The notes under the pieces: model-generated
Told to the model about the DNA's origin: nothing
The model's input: the letters and a program-made list of their open reading frames with translations, nothing else
Database searches by the model: none
Shown: positions 34,936 to 44,582 of the stretch, piece by piece
Numbering within the stretch: position 1 is the stretch's first letter
Layout: every line of letters begins with the position of its first letter
Program-made: the position numbers and the translations under genes
Assembly: GCA_029747585.1 (NCBI GenBank)
Contig: JAPEVF010000243.1
Location: 1 to 60,736, forward strand
Length of the DNA: 60,736 nt
Reading direction: 5' to 3'
Origin: Pleurotus djamor
Lineage: Eukaryota; Basidiomycota; Agaricomycetes; Agaricales; Pleurotaceae

Positions 34936-36198
34936 GAGCGTTTGGCCACAGGGATATTGGCTGCGTCTAAGCAATGTGCGATGCCCCCTGAATGGATACC
35001 CTCAAACCGGGGTCTTCGAACTTGACCAGCGAAGCGCAAGAAAGCAGGAAGTTGGCTATCGCTAACTGCTACGGCATGCGCGCTATAGGTGCCAGCCGTT
35101 TATGCCTTGATGATGAAGCGTAGAGCCATGAGGACGACTCGTGACACAGACCGTGAAACCAAAGATGGACCTTGATAAGGAGGGTTCTGAAAGAGGAAAC
35201 ATCAGCAAGTCATGAAATTATAAGAGTAAGTGAAACCAGGCAGCAAGCACTGTGTTGCTTGCCTTGACGAGATGCCATCCAAGGAAGACGGCAATTGTGT
35301 TAGCTCTATGATTTTCCAAAGCACAGACAACGATAAAATCTAGTCAAATGCCCCCAGCGGTGGTAAAGCGTGCGATACCATGCATTTTCGTAGACGCTGT
35401 GAACTGGAGGACTTTCACTCGGGCTTGGGGAACTACGATAGATCGGCTGACCCCCTTCGGACCATCGTACATGGGTGCAAGAGGTGTCTGGATCAAGGAA
35501 TGACGTCCCCCGGATAACAAGAGCGTTGAAACTGGACAGAGGCTGTCGTAACGCGGAGCTTGGAGATGACCTTTCGGGAGTACATTGTTTCCAGATGAAT
35601 GCGCGACGACTGGGAAAGTGACCGATAGACCAATACCGATGAGCGTTCGAATTGGAGTTGTCGGTCGACGCTTCAAGCTTTCAGTGACCGGTTTCCCGGG
35701 CCGTTTAAGGCCGTTTAGAGATTCAGAACGACGAAAGGGTGCCAATAGGCGCTTATGTAGCCGTGTTCAATGTCATTCCCAATCCAAAACACGTCATACT
35801 GTTCGGCTTCGACCCTTTGAATGAAAGAAATCAGGCGTACGCCTATTGCGTTTCCCGTTAACGACAGCCCTCCACAACTTCGAAAGATTCGGTGTTAACT
35901 CTTGGTTAACCCCAGGCTTACAACATACCCCAGAGTCTCCCCTCCGCGTCGCGGTAATGCATACGGCGAGATTCTTTTTCGACGACTGTCGATAGCTTCT
36001 TGTCCTAATCTGAGCTTATATCCAGGCATGGCTAGAAACTGCTTGTTTTTGGTTCTTCGCACAACATGCCACGAAGGATTGTTCGTTTCCAGCCTACTGA
36101 CTTCTTCTCTTGATAGTGATTTGAGCGCGGCTTTATAAGGAAGACTTGAATTCCTCATCAAGTCCCAAGGTCTTTGAGAGAATCGTACACCCCTCACC
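34936..36198. other. 1.26-kb intergenic region
   Basis: A minus ORF at 35344-35745 (about 133 codons) has no recognisable domain and is not proposed. A TATA-like TTTATAAGG at 36132-36140 precedes the next 7TM gene. Confidence 0.4.
36132..36140 (+). promoter_or_regulatory. TATA-like site
   Basis: TTTATAAGG, 58 bp before the ATG at 36199. Spacing is acceptable for a core promoter. Confidence 0.4.
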
Positions 36199-37951
36199 AT
36201 GTCCTTGCCGATTTTCTCGTTTGTCGCTCATTTCGCGTCGCCCCTCCTCATCGGTCGGTTTTCCTTGAACAAAAGCCAGCCACGTCCTGACTGTTTCGTC
36301 TTCCTGTGTAGGACTCATGATAACATGCCCGTCAGTCGACTTCATGTCAAAGAGAAGGAAGTTTTCTCACTCGTCTCTTCGCTGTTCCAGTTTGTATGGT
36401 ATCATGCTCGGCCAGTCGGTCTCGTATTTCAGGTCCCGTCAAGTGATTTCAAACACGACTACCATACTAGTCAGCTCACACTCATTTCTACGCCCGCTGC
36501 TAGTCCTAACCTGCTGCATCGAAGATTGCAGTGACCTTGTCAGTTCGTGTGATCACCAACAACCTAGCTGCTAATCGTTGCCATCGACGATAGGTTGTTC
36601 GAATTTTTACAGACGGTTGGATTAGCACAAGGCGTCGCCTCCGGGTACCTGAACATATCGGTCGATTTGAAGATACCCAAGTACGTTTGTCCAACGAAAC
36701 CCATCAGATAGAACATGTATTGATACGTCGTGCCTTAGGGGAATCTTGGTACGCTTCATCATCACGTCTCCGTCTTTTATGCGCTGATACTAAGTACTGA
36801 CCCCCAACACTAGGTTGATACTTACTTTGGAGTGGGTGCCTTCGCTTCTTCTTCTTGGAGAGGCTCTGGCTGAAAGCGTTCCGCACAGTCTTTTACAATG
36901 CTCCTGGTACAATCGTGCGTGACGTCAACCTTCCACCTCTAACTCTTTCACTTGACGCATCTCTTTCAGTGCGTTAGTTTACCGTGTCTGGCTCAGTGAG
37001 CTACTGTTTTCGTCCTTCGTTCATCATTGAAGATCACGGTTCTACTGTCAGTGACCCATAAGACTCGTTCTGTAACCTATGTCTTGGTGAGCATCTTCCT
37101 CGACCCAATATCGCCCATAAACTGAGCCAGTCCCTCAGGCGTTGCTTGCTCTTGTACGATTCAGTACGCCTACGCTCATTGTGCCATCTCCTCCCCTCGA
37201 CGCTCACGATTCAACGAGTGCATAGTTGCTTCAATTGGTATGAGCTCTTGATCATTTCGTTTTCATTTTACTGAAACATCCCCATATCAGGCATGATTGT
37301 CACCATGTAGGTCATACTACCCGAACGTCGTAGAATTCGCTTTACCTCCAGTTTTAGTACCCGCGGAAAAACAGCCTTCGACGTACACAACAGCTTCAGC
37401 AATGTAGGTACATTGCAATCACTCTACTCGCCGCCGCACCTACCTTCTCCCTTTTCTCGCGCTCAGGCGTTTGGAACTGTGGAAATGTCGACCGCGGCGT
37501 TGTGTGACATTCTCATCGCAGCGACGATGGCACTCAAGCTAAGCCATTCTCGTTCCGGGTTTTCAAAGTTGACTCATTCTTTGGTCTCCTTCGATTCTAC
37601 TTGCTCACCCCTCCATATCTAGGACGAACGCATTGATAAGCCAGCTCATCGTCTACTTTGTCGGCATCGGCGCCCTGACAAGGTACGCACTATCATTGGA
37701 CTCAACGTCCAACTTCTGTGCTGATTGTATCATAGCATCTTCGCAATACTGCTCTTAATCTGGGTGCGTGACATCTCTGGCTCGCCGATGTCCTATTCAT
37801 CGATGTAATATCGATTCCCCAGTGGATCGCCATGCCGCACACCTTGGTGTTTCTGATTTTCCAATCAATCCTTAGCAAACGTGATTATTCCCGTTCTCTC
37901 ATCTAGGTTCTTGGACTTTTAACTAACGTTGAACNNGCTCTAGNGTANGAN
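36199..37951 (+). CDS. seven-transmembrane DUF6534-type protein 2, truncated at an N junction
   Basis: Tandem paralogue of the 30696 gene, same strand, about 3.6 kb further on. Reads MSLPIFSFVAHFASPLLIG, then YGIMLGQSVSYFRSR, GVASGYLNIS, ALVYRVWL, TVEMSTAALCDILIA, ALISQLIVYFVGIGALT and MPHTLVFLIFQSILSK. Exon lengths equal those of copy 1 at many places (19, 79, 26, 35, 25, 12 and 16 nt), so splice sites are well supported; exon 4 is 14 nt here. The last one or two exons (expected to encode YANSF...LNSR) are missing. The sequence runs into Ns at 37935, 37936, 37944, 37948 and 37951, and then into the neighbouring minus-strand gene. The truncation is therefore probably an assembly artefact. Confidence 0.8.
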
Positions 37952-38919
37952 TATTGAGATGTTGGGCACAACGGAGAGGTAGATGGCCACTTTGGCTCGA
38001 CTTGGGATGGAGAGATATCGGAGGATCGAGGGGTGCCGGTGCTCGACTGTATCCAAAAGGGTGTAGTTGAATCCGGAGAGTTGAGGTAGGAACACCTGGG
38101 AGGCGTCAGTGTCAGAGATTGTGGTGAAAATTCCCTCTAAGCGTAGCTGGGAAACTTGAGCATTGTTGCGGAGAGACGTTAGGAGGACCGAAAGTGGAAG
38201 CGCGGATCCGTTTTTTGTCGATATGATGTCAAGAACTGAGAGCCGAGGGAAAGGGGGAAGTGGGGAGGAAAGGGCGAAGCCATGAACGTAAAGATGACGA
38301 AGATTCGGAAAGTTTCTCATGAAAAGCGACCGAGGTAGACGAGATGAGGCCTCGTCGAGCAAGGGGCATTGTAAGTGTAAAGACTGGAGTGAAACAGCGT
38401 GGACTTGGGGGTTCAGTCGGAGGATTCGATGGACCTCTGGTGAATCTGCGTGCAATCGCAATGATCCTATCCTGTTGATATGAGTCATGATGATGTTGGC
38501 ATTTTCTTGATACTCTGTGGGCCCGTGTCCTCGGGGGATAGATATGATTTTCAAAGGCGCATGCCGTGATCGTCCCAGTAAATACGAAATCTGCTCGACA
38601 GGGAGGGACATGTCGATATGACACCACAATTCAGCGCAGTTCAGAGCGATATCCCGCCAACGATGGCATACCCAGGCTACGGTAAGCCATTTTGCGACCG
38701 CGTGCTGAGAGCTGTGGCTTGAGTTTTCTTTGGAGAATAGAAATATCCTGCAGGTAAGCTCGGTTGGCAAAGAGAAAATTGGACATTCGCGCTTTGTCTG
38801 TGGAAACAAAGAAAAGTCGCGAGTCGGAGTGGTGTGCGGAGGGGATTGTTGATTTCCTTCCTAGGGAGTATGTATAGATGAACGAAGAAAGATTAAGCTT
38901 GAGTTGAACTTACAGTCAT
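37940..38919 (-). CDS. F-box protein 4, 3'-truncated
   Basis: Starts at 38919 with ATG-ACT, then an intron at 38861-38913, then one long exon. The F-box is classical: SLPTELTCRIFLFSKEN, then VAWVCHRWRDIALNCAELWC. It is followed by leucine-rich segments (LPRSLFMRNFPNLRHLYVHG). It differs in type from F-box genes 1-3 and is the common Agaricomycete F-box with conserved W and C residues. The frame reaches only about 308 codons and ends inside the N cluster at 37935-37951, whereas complete relatives usually have further LRR-like sequence. The 3' end is therefore considered lost at the junction. Start is 122 bp from the tRNA gene. Confidence 0.75.
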
Positions 38920-39040
38920 TGTGGTCAAGGTCCAAGGATGGTCCAAGGATGCGGACCACTCGTTGCCTCAATGGCTTCCTTTCTAGGAAATTCGAGTTGT
39001 GGGGCTACTAGCGTGGGTGGAGGTCGGCTGTTTGTCAACG

Positions 39041-39153
39041 GGCAAGATGGCCGAGCGGTCTATGGCGTGTGACTCAAGCTTTCAAGCTTGCCTGCATTGG
39101 TGCGGGTTTCTCATCTCCGAATGGAGGCGGGGGTTCGAATCCCCCTCTTGTCA
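39041..39153 (+). tRNA. tRNA-Leu (anticodon CAA) with intron
   Basis: The acceptor stem GGCAAGA (39041-39047) pairs with TCTTGTC (39146-39152). The A box TGGCCGAGCGG and B box GGTTCGAATCC are intact. A long variable arm (CTCC...GGAG) marks a type II tRNA (Leu or Ser). The anticodon loop reads CTCAAG, giving CAA, followed by an intron of about 29 nt in which CTTG can pair with CAAG. The anticodon stem has one mismatch in this folding, so identity is slightly uncertain. A T-rich terminator follows. Confidence 0.8.
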
Positions 39154-39918
39154 TTCTTTTGTTTTTCAATCTAGAGCCGAGTAAACACTATAAAAATGAC
39201 TACTCTCCACACTTCTTTGACGTAGAATCTCACTTGGAGGTGAACCAAAAGCTTTGGTACATGTTCCGATTGCCTGGAGCTGAATCCCTAAAGTTCAATG
39301 GGCCTGTCCTAAGCCGGTTCTTTTATTCTTGCCACTCAAATTATTATTCACTCAACTTCGCCACATCCTTACGCCTTTTCTTCCACCTCGGACGGTTATC
39401 TGCTCATATTTTTCAACAATGGCGAACATTTGATTTTATGCTCGAAGTGAGTACTTACTACCCAAGCAGCATAGCGTTTCATTATCTCGTAATGCTCTAG
39501 GGCGTAAGTCATGATCATGAACTCTGGCTTACGCACTGGTTTCGCCGACATCGCTTTCGTGTCAATTTCGTCTTTGGAACTTTATCACTTTGCTACCTAG
39601 TCTAATCGTCAATCCAAACGCCAAAATATGAAGCGACGTCTTTATTCAGCGGGTAATATACTTGAATTCGCCCACTAATCTCAGCGTGATTGCGGTCATG
39701 TTGATCCTGTTAATGCACACTCCCTACGACCTATCGTGCCCTATGACCTCTGTTGTTCCGTGGCTCGTACGGTTGAGTCATATTCATACAGTGCATATTC
39801 ATAATATCATAGTTACATAGACATAGGGCGTAAGGGGACATGCTGAGCGTGGAGTCGTAACCAAGAGAACGTGAACCAAATGTTAAAAGAATACAAAAGC
39901 AGCAATAAATCCGCCCAG
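39154..39918. other. intergenic, tRNA to F-box 5
   Basis: Begins with a T-rich pol III terminator (39154-39168). No further gene seen; plus ORFs overlap the tRNA and are not supported. Confidence 0.45.
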
Positions 39919-41547
39919 CTAAATATTCTCCGTTGCACCTTCGAAGTAAGAGACCATTTCGGTATGTAAGGGAGCCAGACCTAGATCGTTACGAAGGTTG
40001 TCGATTTCTTGGAGGCGCGATTGCGCAAGCACGGTCGTGATAATGTCGCGATCGGTCTCCCAGAAGATCGCGCGGAGGCTTTCGAATGGCAGAGGCTTGT
40101 CATCGACGGCTCCCGGAGGTCGCGTCAATCGCCTTCGGTTCAACTCAAAGGAGTACGGTTCTGCGAATGCAAGCATGGTCGTTGCGTTCAATTCCAAAAC
40201 CTTGATATACTTCGCCTTGAGCGCCACGATCCCAAGCCAGAACCTGGACAAATCGATCACTGTGTAAAACAATCGTAGACGCTCCACGTTCTCAAGCGGG
40301 AGTTCTTGAACGGTCGCTTCAACGAGGGAGTCCAGCTCAGTGATCGATATGGACTTTGGGAGTTCAACATTAATGGTGAGGAGGGGCATGCCAGGGAGGG
40401 TCGCGTTGCGGGATAAACCATCGACTCTCAGCGTGGGTCCCGAGAGCAAGTAGGGAGTGTCAATCGTGAGGTTTGACAAACACAACGGAGAGTCCTTGAA
40501 CGCCGAAAGGATACGACCACACTGATATAGCAGCGCGGGCACTTGTGCGATGGATGCTGTCCCAAAAATGAGCAGGTGATGGGGGGAGGCTTTCAAGCAT
40601 GCGATGAAGACAATAATCGACCCGATATCATCACCGAGGACGAGTTGACGCAGGTTAGGAAGGGATAAAGTGATGTCGGTCGTAGAAGTTGGAATACTGA
40701 GGGGAAGGCAATAGAGAAGGTTGAGTTTTTTCAATGACGGCATTTGGGCGAGCACTTGGCAAAGGTAGGCGTAGGTTGGCGGTCTGATCTGAGAGTCCAA
40801 CGTGAGCTCGCTGAGGCCGGTGAGCAAGGGAGATGTCCAAGATAGCGTGATGCCTCGTAGCATGAGGGTATGGAGTTTGGGAGGGCGACGTCCGCCGAAG
40901 ATAGCCATGGAATCAAGAACTTGCGCGGCTGAGCCAAGTGGCAGGCAGAACTCAAGGGATTCCAGGAGAGGAGCCACACCATTAAGTTGGACGATGTTCT
41001 CCGCGAGGCTAACTTCGAAGAGGGGTAGGTTGAGGACCTTCAGACGACCAATTTCCGAGAAGATGATATGTGTCGAAGTTGAGGGAAGCGGTATGCCGGA
41101 CACTGCGTTACGATCGATCTTGATGGGCGCGGTAGAGGTACGAGAGATCCGAGAAGCTAGAACAGAAGCGTCCCAGCAGGATGAAAGATCTGACCAGAGT
41201 TCGGGTGTTCCAGTTGCGACATGGTACCATTTCTTGCAAACCAAGGCAAGTCGCTGGAGGACGGAGTAGTCGATCCGGCCGTATTTGTTCAAGCAGGTAG
41301 CGAAGAAGAGTCTGACGAGTACTTCATTCGGAGCATGGTGGGCTCGACGAATGATAGGGTTGATGAGCGACATCGGGTGGGTTTTCATCTTGATGAATTT
41401 GGGGGAAGAGATGAGAAGGTCGATGATGTACTGATTGCGAACCTTTAAATATCCACGCGCGGATACCACACCAGAGATTTGGGGGTCAATGAGTCCGGGA
41501 GAGACCATTGTACTGGTAGGTGGACAATGCCCATAGGTAACTCGCAT
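39919..41547 (-). CDS. F-box protein 5, intronless, LRR-like body
   Basis: A single open frame of 542 codons. The F-box lies at residues about 70-120 (APNEVLVRLFFAT, then LQRLALVCKKWYHVATGTPE). A body of regularly spaced leucines follows (LTGLSELTLDS, SLKKLNLLYCLPLS, SLPNLRQLVLGDD). Start may be 41547 or the internal ATG at 41388 (MKTHPMSL); the first 53 residues look unlike coding sequence of relatives. It is closely related to F-box 6, which starts 740 bp away on the other strand. Shared phrases include LQRLALVCKxWYxV, SWTSPxL and LPLxxPT. Expected role: SCF adaptor. Confidence 0.85.
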   Translation of the reverse strand: MRVTYGHCPPTSTMVSPGLIDPQISGVVSARGYLKVRNQYIIDLLISSPKFIKMKTHPMSLINPIIRRAHHAPNEVLVRLFFATCLNKYGRIDYSVLQRLALVCKKWYHVATGTPELWSDLSSCWDASVLASRISRTSTAPIKIDRNAVSGIPLPSTSTHIIFSEIGRLKVLNLPLFEVSLAENIVQLNGVAPLLESLEFCLPLGSAAQVLDSMAIFGGRRPPKLHTLMLRGITLSWTSPLLTGLSELTLDSQIRPPTYAYLCQVLAQMPSLKKLNLLYCLPLSIPTSTTDITLSLPNLRQLVLGDDIGSIIVFIACLKASPHHLLIFGTASIAQVPALLYQCGRILSAFKDSPLCLSNLTIDTPYLLSGPTLRVDGLSRNATLPGMPLLTINVELPKSISITELDSLVEATVQELPLENVERLRLFYTVIDLSRFWLGIVALKAKYIKVLELNATTMLAFAEPYSFELNRRRLTRPPGAVDDKPLPFESLRAIFWETDRDIITTVLAQSRLQEIDNLRNDLGLAPLHTEMVSYFEGATENI

Positions 41548-41665
41548 TGACAGGTCGTTATCGTCTTGCTTGGTGCTACCACACTCGAAGGTTTAAGCTT
41601 TAAGTCCTGAAGCCGAGGGTCAATGAGGGTATAAACTGCAAAAAGACAAGAACGTGGATATCTTG

Positions 41666-42009
41666 TCACATTGAGGCGTATCCCCAACATCGTTCGGGTA
41701 GCCGAATGAGGAGACAGCGGGGCCAGGCAAGCCATTTAGTTCCAGAAGGTATTGCAGTTGCCTTGAGCCGTAAAATATTGGTGCTACTGTGAAGCTTAAG
41801 ACTGGGGAGGACTTCGTGCAAATATTTTGCAATCTCTGGAACAATTCTGGGGCCTGCCGGTGAAGTTGAAAAAAAAACCAAGTTCCAATCAAGCGCCGTT
41901 GTTTTCTTATCTTATCTGACCGCCGGGTATTTCCGCTTCCTCCAATCGACTTACCTCCAACTACGACTCCTTTTCCATCGTTGACAAGAAATGAAACATT
42001 TGTCGCCAT
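41666..42009 (-). CDS. small hypothetical protein, two exons
   Basis: ATG 42009 opens MATNVSFLVNDGKGVVVGG. An intron at 41854-41954 (donor GTAAGT) joins to PRIVPEIAKYLHEVLPSLKL; exons total 243 nt, 80 aa. An overlapping minus frame at 41961-42260 (MSRSNEVIEKIYKDVVARVP) also looks protein-like and may be the real upstream exon of a different gene. It lies between the divergent F-box pair. Not recognised. Confidence 0.35.
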
Positions 42010-42286
42010 GTTGCTGCGGATCGCGCGTCGGTCTCAAGTCTCTCAAGCTCTCTTCTCTTCAGCTGAGACCTTGAAGGCCAATAGAAAGTCCCAGAAGAGA
42101 TAGATGGAACCTGTGTCCTACTCGTAATCGGTCGTACGCGTACGACGTGTCTCAGTATGCCGATGTTCCTTGTTCCACCCACGAAGTCCCTTCCAAGGAG
42201 TGGCACCCTAGCAACTACATCCTTATAAATTTTCTCAATGACTTCGTTGCTCCTACTCAAAGAACATCAACCCACCGATCCGAACC

Positions 42287-43840
42287 ATGCGTCTCTTCGT
42301 TCAACACGGGTCTACGACCGGTAAAACCCTTGGCTTAGGGCGAGGCCAAAGAGAGCTGCCTCTCGAAATCTTCGTCGAGATCTTGCTTATGGCCTGCCGC
42401 AACGTGAAGACTGACTGTGGCGTGGAACTCAACTTCTTGAGCACCGCAGATCTCCAAAGGCTCGCTCTCGTTTGCAAGGGCTGGTACAACGTCATTTCCT
42501 CGACTCCTTCCTTTTGGACTACTTCTGCAAAGGGAGCGGATTCAGATGGTCTGGCCGAACATCTCTCGCACGCCGCAAACGCTACGCTGAGGTTCATCCC
42601 GTTCGAGTTGGCCGACAGACCACTTCCCCGAGCGTCGCTGGATCTGATCCTGTCCCAACACCATCGAATTGGGACCATGAGCCTCAGTTTATCGGCTTCT
42701 GACCTATCTTTTCTTTTCGAAAAGCTGCCTCACAATGCCCCCGAGCTGGATGACCTTACCTTGTATGTCGGAGAGCCACAAGAAGAGCCTAGTCTTCTCC
42801 CCGTCACCTTATTTCAAGGCAGCCACCCCCTGCTCCTCAAACGACTCACTCTTTCGGGGTTACGGATCTCGTGGACTTCGCCTGGTCTTTCTTGCACTCT
42901 AACCGATCTGTACCTTGGCTCTCAGACCCGTTTTCCCTCCTATGACGAGTTCTTCAAAGTCGCTGGACGATTGAAGAATGTCCACACTCTTACCCTCTTC
43001 AACTGCCTACCGCTTCCGACCATTGATAACGCCTGCAAAATCAAGCTTCCCAAGCTCTCCCATTTGACTTTGAAAGACGATTCCGACATCATAATCGGTG
43101 CACTTAAATCCCTAGCCGTCTCCCTGTGCTACCTCAGCGTTACTTGCCGCTTGAATACGCCACAAATTCAAGTTATCCTTGACGAGTGCATCCGTCTCCT
43201 CGATCCATACCTCCCATCATCTTCTCGATCAACCACCAACTACTGTTCTGGTTTGACGATGTACCTTACCACATATCCTTCTCCTCGCCTCGAAGTCTGT
43301 TGCTGTGTTTCATCTCGGGATGATACAGTCACTCTGGAGCGTGCCTTAGAGATATCCTTCGACTTGAACCCCGATGACGAACCAGTTGTGGATCTCAACG
43401 CCGCACTTGAGAATTCGTTAGACAAGCTCCCACTAGCCGAGATCACAGCAATAACTGTTGGTTATCTACCTAGCAATGAGGCTCACTTCTGGGTCAATAC
43501 CATCGGAAAGCAAATGCCCGCGCTGGAGAAGATTTCCATCACTCGACGGAATGCTTATCTGGACTTTTTAGGGGCGTATCAGCCCTACCTGGACTGTCTT
43601 GCCCCCGACTCGTTCGAGAACAATGAAATTTTCGTTCATTTGATATCGATCGAGTATCAGGAGTATTTCGATGAAGGAGTGGATGTCGGCGAAACGGAGT
43701 ACGAGTCAAAGCGCGTTTCGTACATAAACGACAAACGTTTGTGTCTTGATCTTCCACCCATCGAATTTAGCATTGTCAAGGCCCACGAGGAATTATCTGT
43801 TGAACTATTTCGGGGCCATCGTCGTCTCTACCCGCTATGA
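42287..43840 (+). CDS. F-box protein 6, intronless, LRR-like body
   Basis: A single frame of 517 codons. The F-box starts at residue about 22 (RELPLEIFVEILLMACRN, then LQRLALVCKGWYNVISSTPS). It is followed by a leucine-rich repeat-like body (LLLKRLTLSGLRISWTSPGL, VHTLTLFNCLPLP, LPKLSHLTLKDDSD) and an acidic C-terminus. It is the divergent sister of F-box 5; the pair shares a 740-bp interval and may share control elements. Both lack introns, unlike F-box genes 1-3, and form a separate F-box subgroup. Confidence 0.9.
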   Translation: MRLFVQHGSTTGKTLGLGRGQRELPLEIFVEILLMACRNVKTDCGVELNFLSTADLQRLALVCKGWYNVISSTPSFWTTSAKGADSDGLAEHLSHAANATLRFIPFELADRPLPRASLDLILSQHHRIGTMSLSLSASDLSFLFEKLPHNAPELDDLTLYVGEPQEEPSLLPVTLFQGSHPLLLKRLTLSGLRISWTSPGLSCTLTDLYLGSQTRFPSYDEFFKVAGRLKNVHTLTLFNCLPLPTIDNACKIKLPKLSHLTLKDDSDIIIGALKSLAVSLCYLSVTCRLNTPQIQVILDECIRLLDPYLPSSSRSTTNYCSGLTMYLTTYPSPRLEVCCCVSSRDDTVTLERALEISFDLNPDDEPVVDLNAALENSLDKLPLAEITAITVGYLPSNEAHFWVNTIGKQMPALEKISITRRNAYLDFLGAYQPYLDCLAPDSFENNEIFVHLISIEYQEYFDEGVDVGETEYESKRVSYINDKRLCLDLPPIEFSIVKAHEELSVELFRGHRRLYPL

Positions 43841-44071
43841 TCACTTCTCTACTTACTATGTATTTACACAACGCCTTTCCTGTTCTTCTTGACCATTTCG
43901 CCTATCATCCCCTGCTCGCAATGAAAACACCCACGGACGTCCGGGGAATCTCAATCAGAAACCATGATCCCTCCGTTGGTTAGGAAGCTTTGTTTCGGCC
44001 TTTGCCTTGTTCCTACTAACCCCAGTCATCCTCATTAGAGATCTCCCCGATCTACTAAAGAGCGGCGCAAA

Positions 44072-44275
44072 TCATTGGCCCTCAAAGTGCGAGAGGTATG
44101 TCTCCATGAGGAGCACATATCGAAAGATGATCTCAATACTTTGAGAGAATTCACCAAGGTCGAGGTCGCCTAGCTGTACATCATTTTGCGCTGTCGTTGT
44201 CTCTCCAGACTGTGCATGGAAATCCAGTCTAACTCCATGTGGAACCAGTTGACAAAAGAGTACTCGCGACAGCAT
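44072..44275 (-). CDS. short hypothetical ORF
   Basis: A 67-codon ORF with ATG and stop. The translation (MLSRVLFCQLVPHGVRLDF, then DVQLGDLDLGEFSQSIEIIF) has protein-like composition, unlike most short ORFs nearby. It could be a small gene or the last exon of an unresolved one. No domain recognised. Confidence 0.3.
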   Translation of the reverse strand: MLSRVLFCQLVPHGVRLDFHAQSGETTTAQNDVQLGDLDLGEFSQSIEIIFRYVLLMETYLSHFEGQ

Positions 44276-44582
44276 GTGAGTCGTTTGATCAAGCCTTCAA
44301 TTGACGATCAATAAAATTCCAATAAGCTATGGATACCAATATGTTCTGGATACATGATAAAAATAATACAAGTTTGGTACGTGCGAGTATGTGGGCTGGA
44401 TTATACTGTTAAGATGCCGTAAAGGATCGCAAGGTATTATAGGAGGCGTTTAGGTATAATGTGTGAGTTCAAATGAGTGGAAACGGCCATGAAGCGTGCA
44501 AGGGTCGTACAAAGAGAGGCGTTAAAGAGAGGTTAATGAAGTGTAACGCTGGCAGGGTAATCGCGGGGAACGGATAGGTAGG
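44276..44582. other. short intergenic stretch
   Basis: No gene seen. AT-rich in part; probably the 3' UTR of the 7TM gene. Confidence 0.4.

Noticed and set aside
35344..35745. Minus ORF of 133 codons
   Set aside because: No domain, no splice or promoter support, and no paralogue in the window.
38999..39500. Plus ORFs over the tRNA
   Set aside because: They run through the tRNA-Leu gene and lack protein-like content after it.
40802..41269. Plus ORF of 155 codons within F-box 5
   Set aside because: Antisense shadow of the intronless F-box gene.
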